Positions 63,323 to 64,000 of a stretch of DNA of 64,000 nucleotides are shown piece by piece. Within the stretch, counting starts at the first letter, position 1. Each line of letters opens with the position of its first letter. Source of the DNA: Blautia schinkii DSM 10518 (GTDB taxonomy: Bacteria > Bacillota > Clostridia > Lachnospirales > Lachnospiraceae). Below the pieces are notes generated by a model, which saw only the letters and a list, made by a program, of their open reading frames with translations, was not told the DNA's origin and searched no databases. The stretch spans positions 62,001 through 126,000 of the forward strand of contig JNKJ01000018.1 of the NCBI GenBank assembly GCA_000702025.1, in the 5' to 3' direction. Both the position numbers and the translations under genes were made by a program.

Positions 63323-64000
63323 GCTATCAGTTAGTAATTGCGGAAAAGCCCAGCGTCGCCCGCACGATTGCGGCGGTAATCGGAGCTACACAAAAACAGA
63401 ACGGATATATGGAGGGCAATGGCTATCTGGTGAGCTGGTGTATCGGCCATCTGGTTTCCTTTGCCGACGCCGGACGCTATGACGAGCGGTTCAAGAAATG
63501 GCGCTATGAGGACTTGCCGATTATCCCGGAGCCGTGGCAGTACATCATTCCCGACGATAAGAAACAGCAGTTTGAAACAATCCGGGAGCTGGCGAACCGG
63601 CCCGACGTGGAACGCCTTGTGTGCGCCACTGACGCCGGGCGCGAGGGGGAACTTATTTTCCGGTTCGTCTACCAGATGGCGGGCTGCAACAAGCCCTTTT
63701 CCCGCCTGTGGATTTCCAGCATGGAGGACAGCGCCATTCGGGAGGGCTTCCAGCACTTGAAGCCGGGAACAGACTACGACGCTTTGTATCAATCGGCCCT
63801 GTGCCGTTCCAAGGCGGACTGGCTGATCGGTATTAACGCCACCCGGCTTTTTTCCGTGCTGTACCACCGGACGCTGACCGTGGGCCGCGTCCAGACCCCC
63901 ACCTTAAAAATGCTGGCGGACAGGGACGAGGCTATCACCCATTTCCAGAAAGAGAAATACCACATCGTCCATATCAGCGCGGGAGGCGCGGAGGCGGTAA
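63319..64000 (+). CDS. topB: DNA topoisomerase III, 5' part (cut by window edge)
   Basis: The first 227 residues of a type IA topoisomerase. The TOPRIM domain shows [19 protein letters not shown] and the acidic [36 protein letters not shown] and [34 protein letters not shown] lead toward the catalytic Tyr region, which lies outside the window. ATGA overlap with the gene before it. ICE-borne TopB probably helps decatenate or relax transferred DNA. Confidence 0.95.
   Translation, partial: MSYQLVIAEKPSVARTIAAVIGATQKQNGYMEGNGYLVSWCIGHLVSFADAGRYDERFKKWRYEDLPIIPEPWQYIIPDDKKQQFETIRELANRPDVERLVCATDAGREGELIFRFVYQMAGCNKPFSRLWISSMEDSAIREGFQHLKPGTDYDALYQSALCRSKADWLIGINATRLFSVLYHRTLTVGRVQTPTLKMLADRDEAITHFQKEKYHIVHISAGGAEAV

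Larger units (their letters stand above)
33481..64000 (+). mobile_element. Integrative conjugative element, Tn1549/CTn-like, left end and transfer module
   Basis: From about 33.5 kb the sequence becomes visibly GC-richer and every backbone gene is on the plus strand. The order is RepA-like/DUF6017, DUF5348-like, PcfB, VirD4, Maff2, VirB6-like, PrgI, VirB4, DUF6674, NlpC/P60, DUF4315, DUF4366/CD1107 and topoisomerase III. This gene order is characteristic of Tn1549/CTn2-4-like elements of Clostridia. The integrase and right end lie beyond the window. The exact left end is not resolved: it lies between the pseudogene end (33357) and the first element gene (33919), probably near the tandem sites at 33686-33706. 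The element carries two interruptions: a nested mobilisable element in virD4 and a group I intron in virB4. Confidence 0.88.

Noticed and set aside
1..64000. CRISPR arrays, rRNA or tRNA genes
   Set aside because: I looked in the intergenic gaps on both strands and saw no spaced direct-repeat array, no cloverleaf-like segment and no rRNA stretch.

Overview
The window reads as a chromosomal segment of a gut Firmicute of the Lachnospiraceae type (Clostridia). Support comes from T-box control of leuA, AAAGGAGG ribosome-binding sites with many TTG and GTG starts, a YesM/YesN-type two-component pair, a SleB-type hydrolase and a Tn1549/CTn-like conjugative element. There are three layers: a chromosomal part (1 to about 33.4 kb), an integrative conjugative element (ICE) running from about 33.5 kb past the right edge, and a 16.3 kb mobilisable element (36800-53086) nested inside the ICE coupling-protein gene.

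Chromosomal part. Housekeeping genes come first, on the minus strand: threonine synthase (cut by the left edge), a SleB-like wall hydrolase and peptidase T. Next, on the minus strand, is a sugar-uptake locus of about 11.6 kb: Gfo/Idh oxidoreductase, two solute-binding proteins, two ABC permeases, a GH29 alpha-L-fucosidase, a YesM-like histidine kinase, a YesN-like AraC-type regulator and a GNAT-like protein. It has no ATPase of its own. leuA follows with a T-box leader whose likely specifier is a Leu codon, then mtnN on the plus strand. Next is a tightly overlapping minus-strand operon of about 12 kb (31360 down to 19125). It encodes a processive GT2 synthase, a BcsB-like partner, two polytopic membrane proteins, a DUF2334-like protein, a degenerate GGDEF protein, a TlpA-thioredoxin/GH8-like fusion and UDP-GlcNAc 2-epimerase. 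I read it as a cell-surface beta-glycan or exopolysaccharide system. A frameshifted secreted FnIII/Big_2-like pseudogene separates it from the ICE.

ICE part. Replication/accessory and transfer genes are all on the plus strand: RepA-like/DUF6017, DUF5348-like, PcfB, VirD4, Maff2, VirB6-like, PrgI, VirB4, DUF6674, an NlpC/P60 protein, DUF4315, DUF4366/CD1107 and topoisomerase III. virD4 is split by the nested element after residue 317, and joining 36799 to 53087 restores the frame exactly with a GG core. virB4 is interrupted by a 356-nt ORF-less group I intron (57662-58017). Removing the intron restores an 802-residue VirB4 across its ATPase motifs.

Nested element. It has a large serine recombinase, TnpV, TnpW, a XRE regulator, a two-component system facing a lantibiotic/bacitracin-type ABC exporter with a likely response-regulator box, three sigma-70-like proteins, a MobQ-type oriT and relaxase, a YafQ/DinJ toxin-antitoxin pair and a replisome-organiser/DnaC pair.

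The strongest items for follow-up are the group I intron in virB4, the exact nested insertion that inactivates virD4, the MobQ nic site with its inverted repeat, the surface-glycan operon with the TlpA-GH8 fusion, and a 35-codon ORF whose start codon lies in a hairpin stem.
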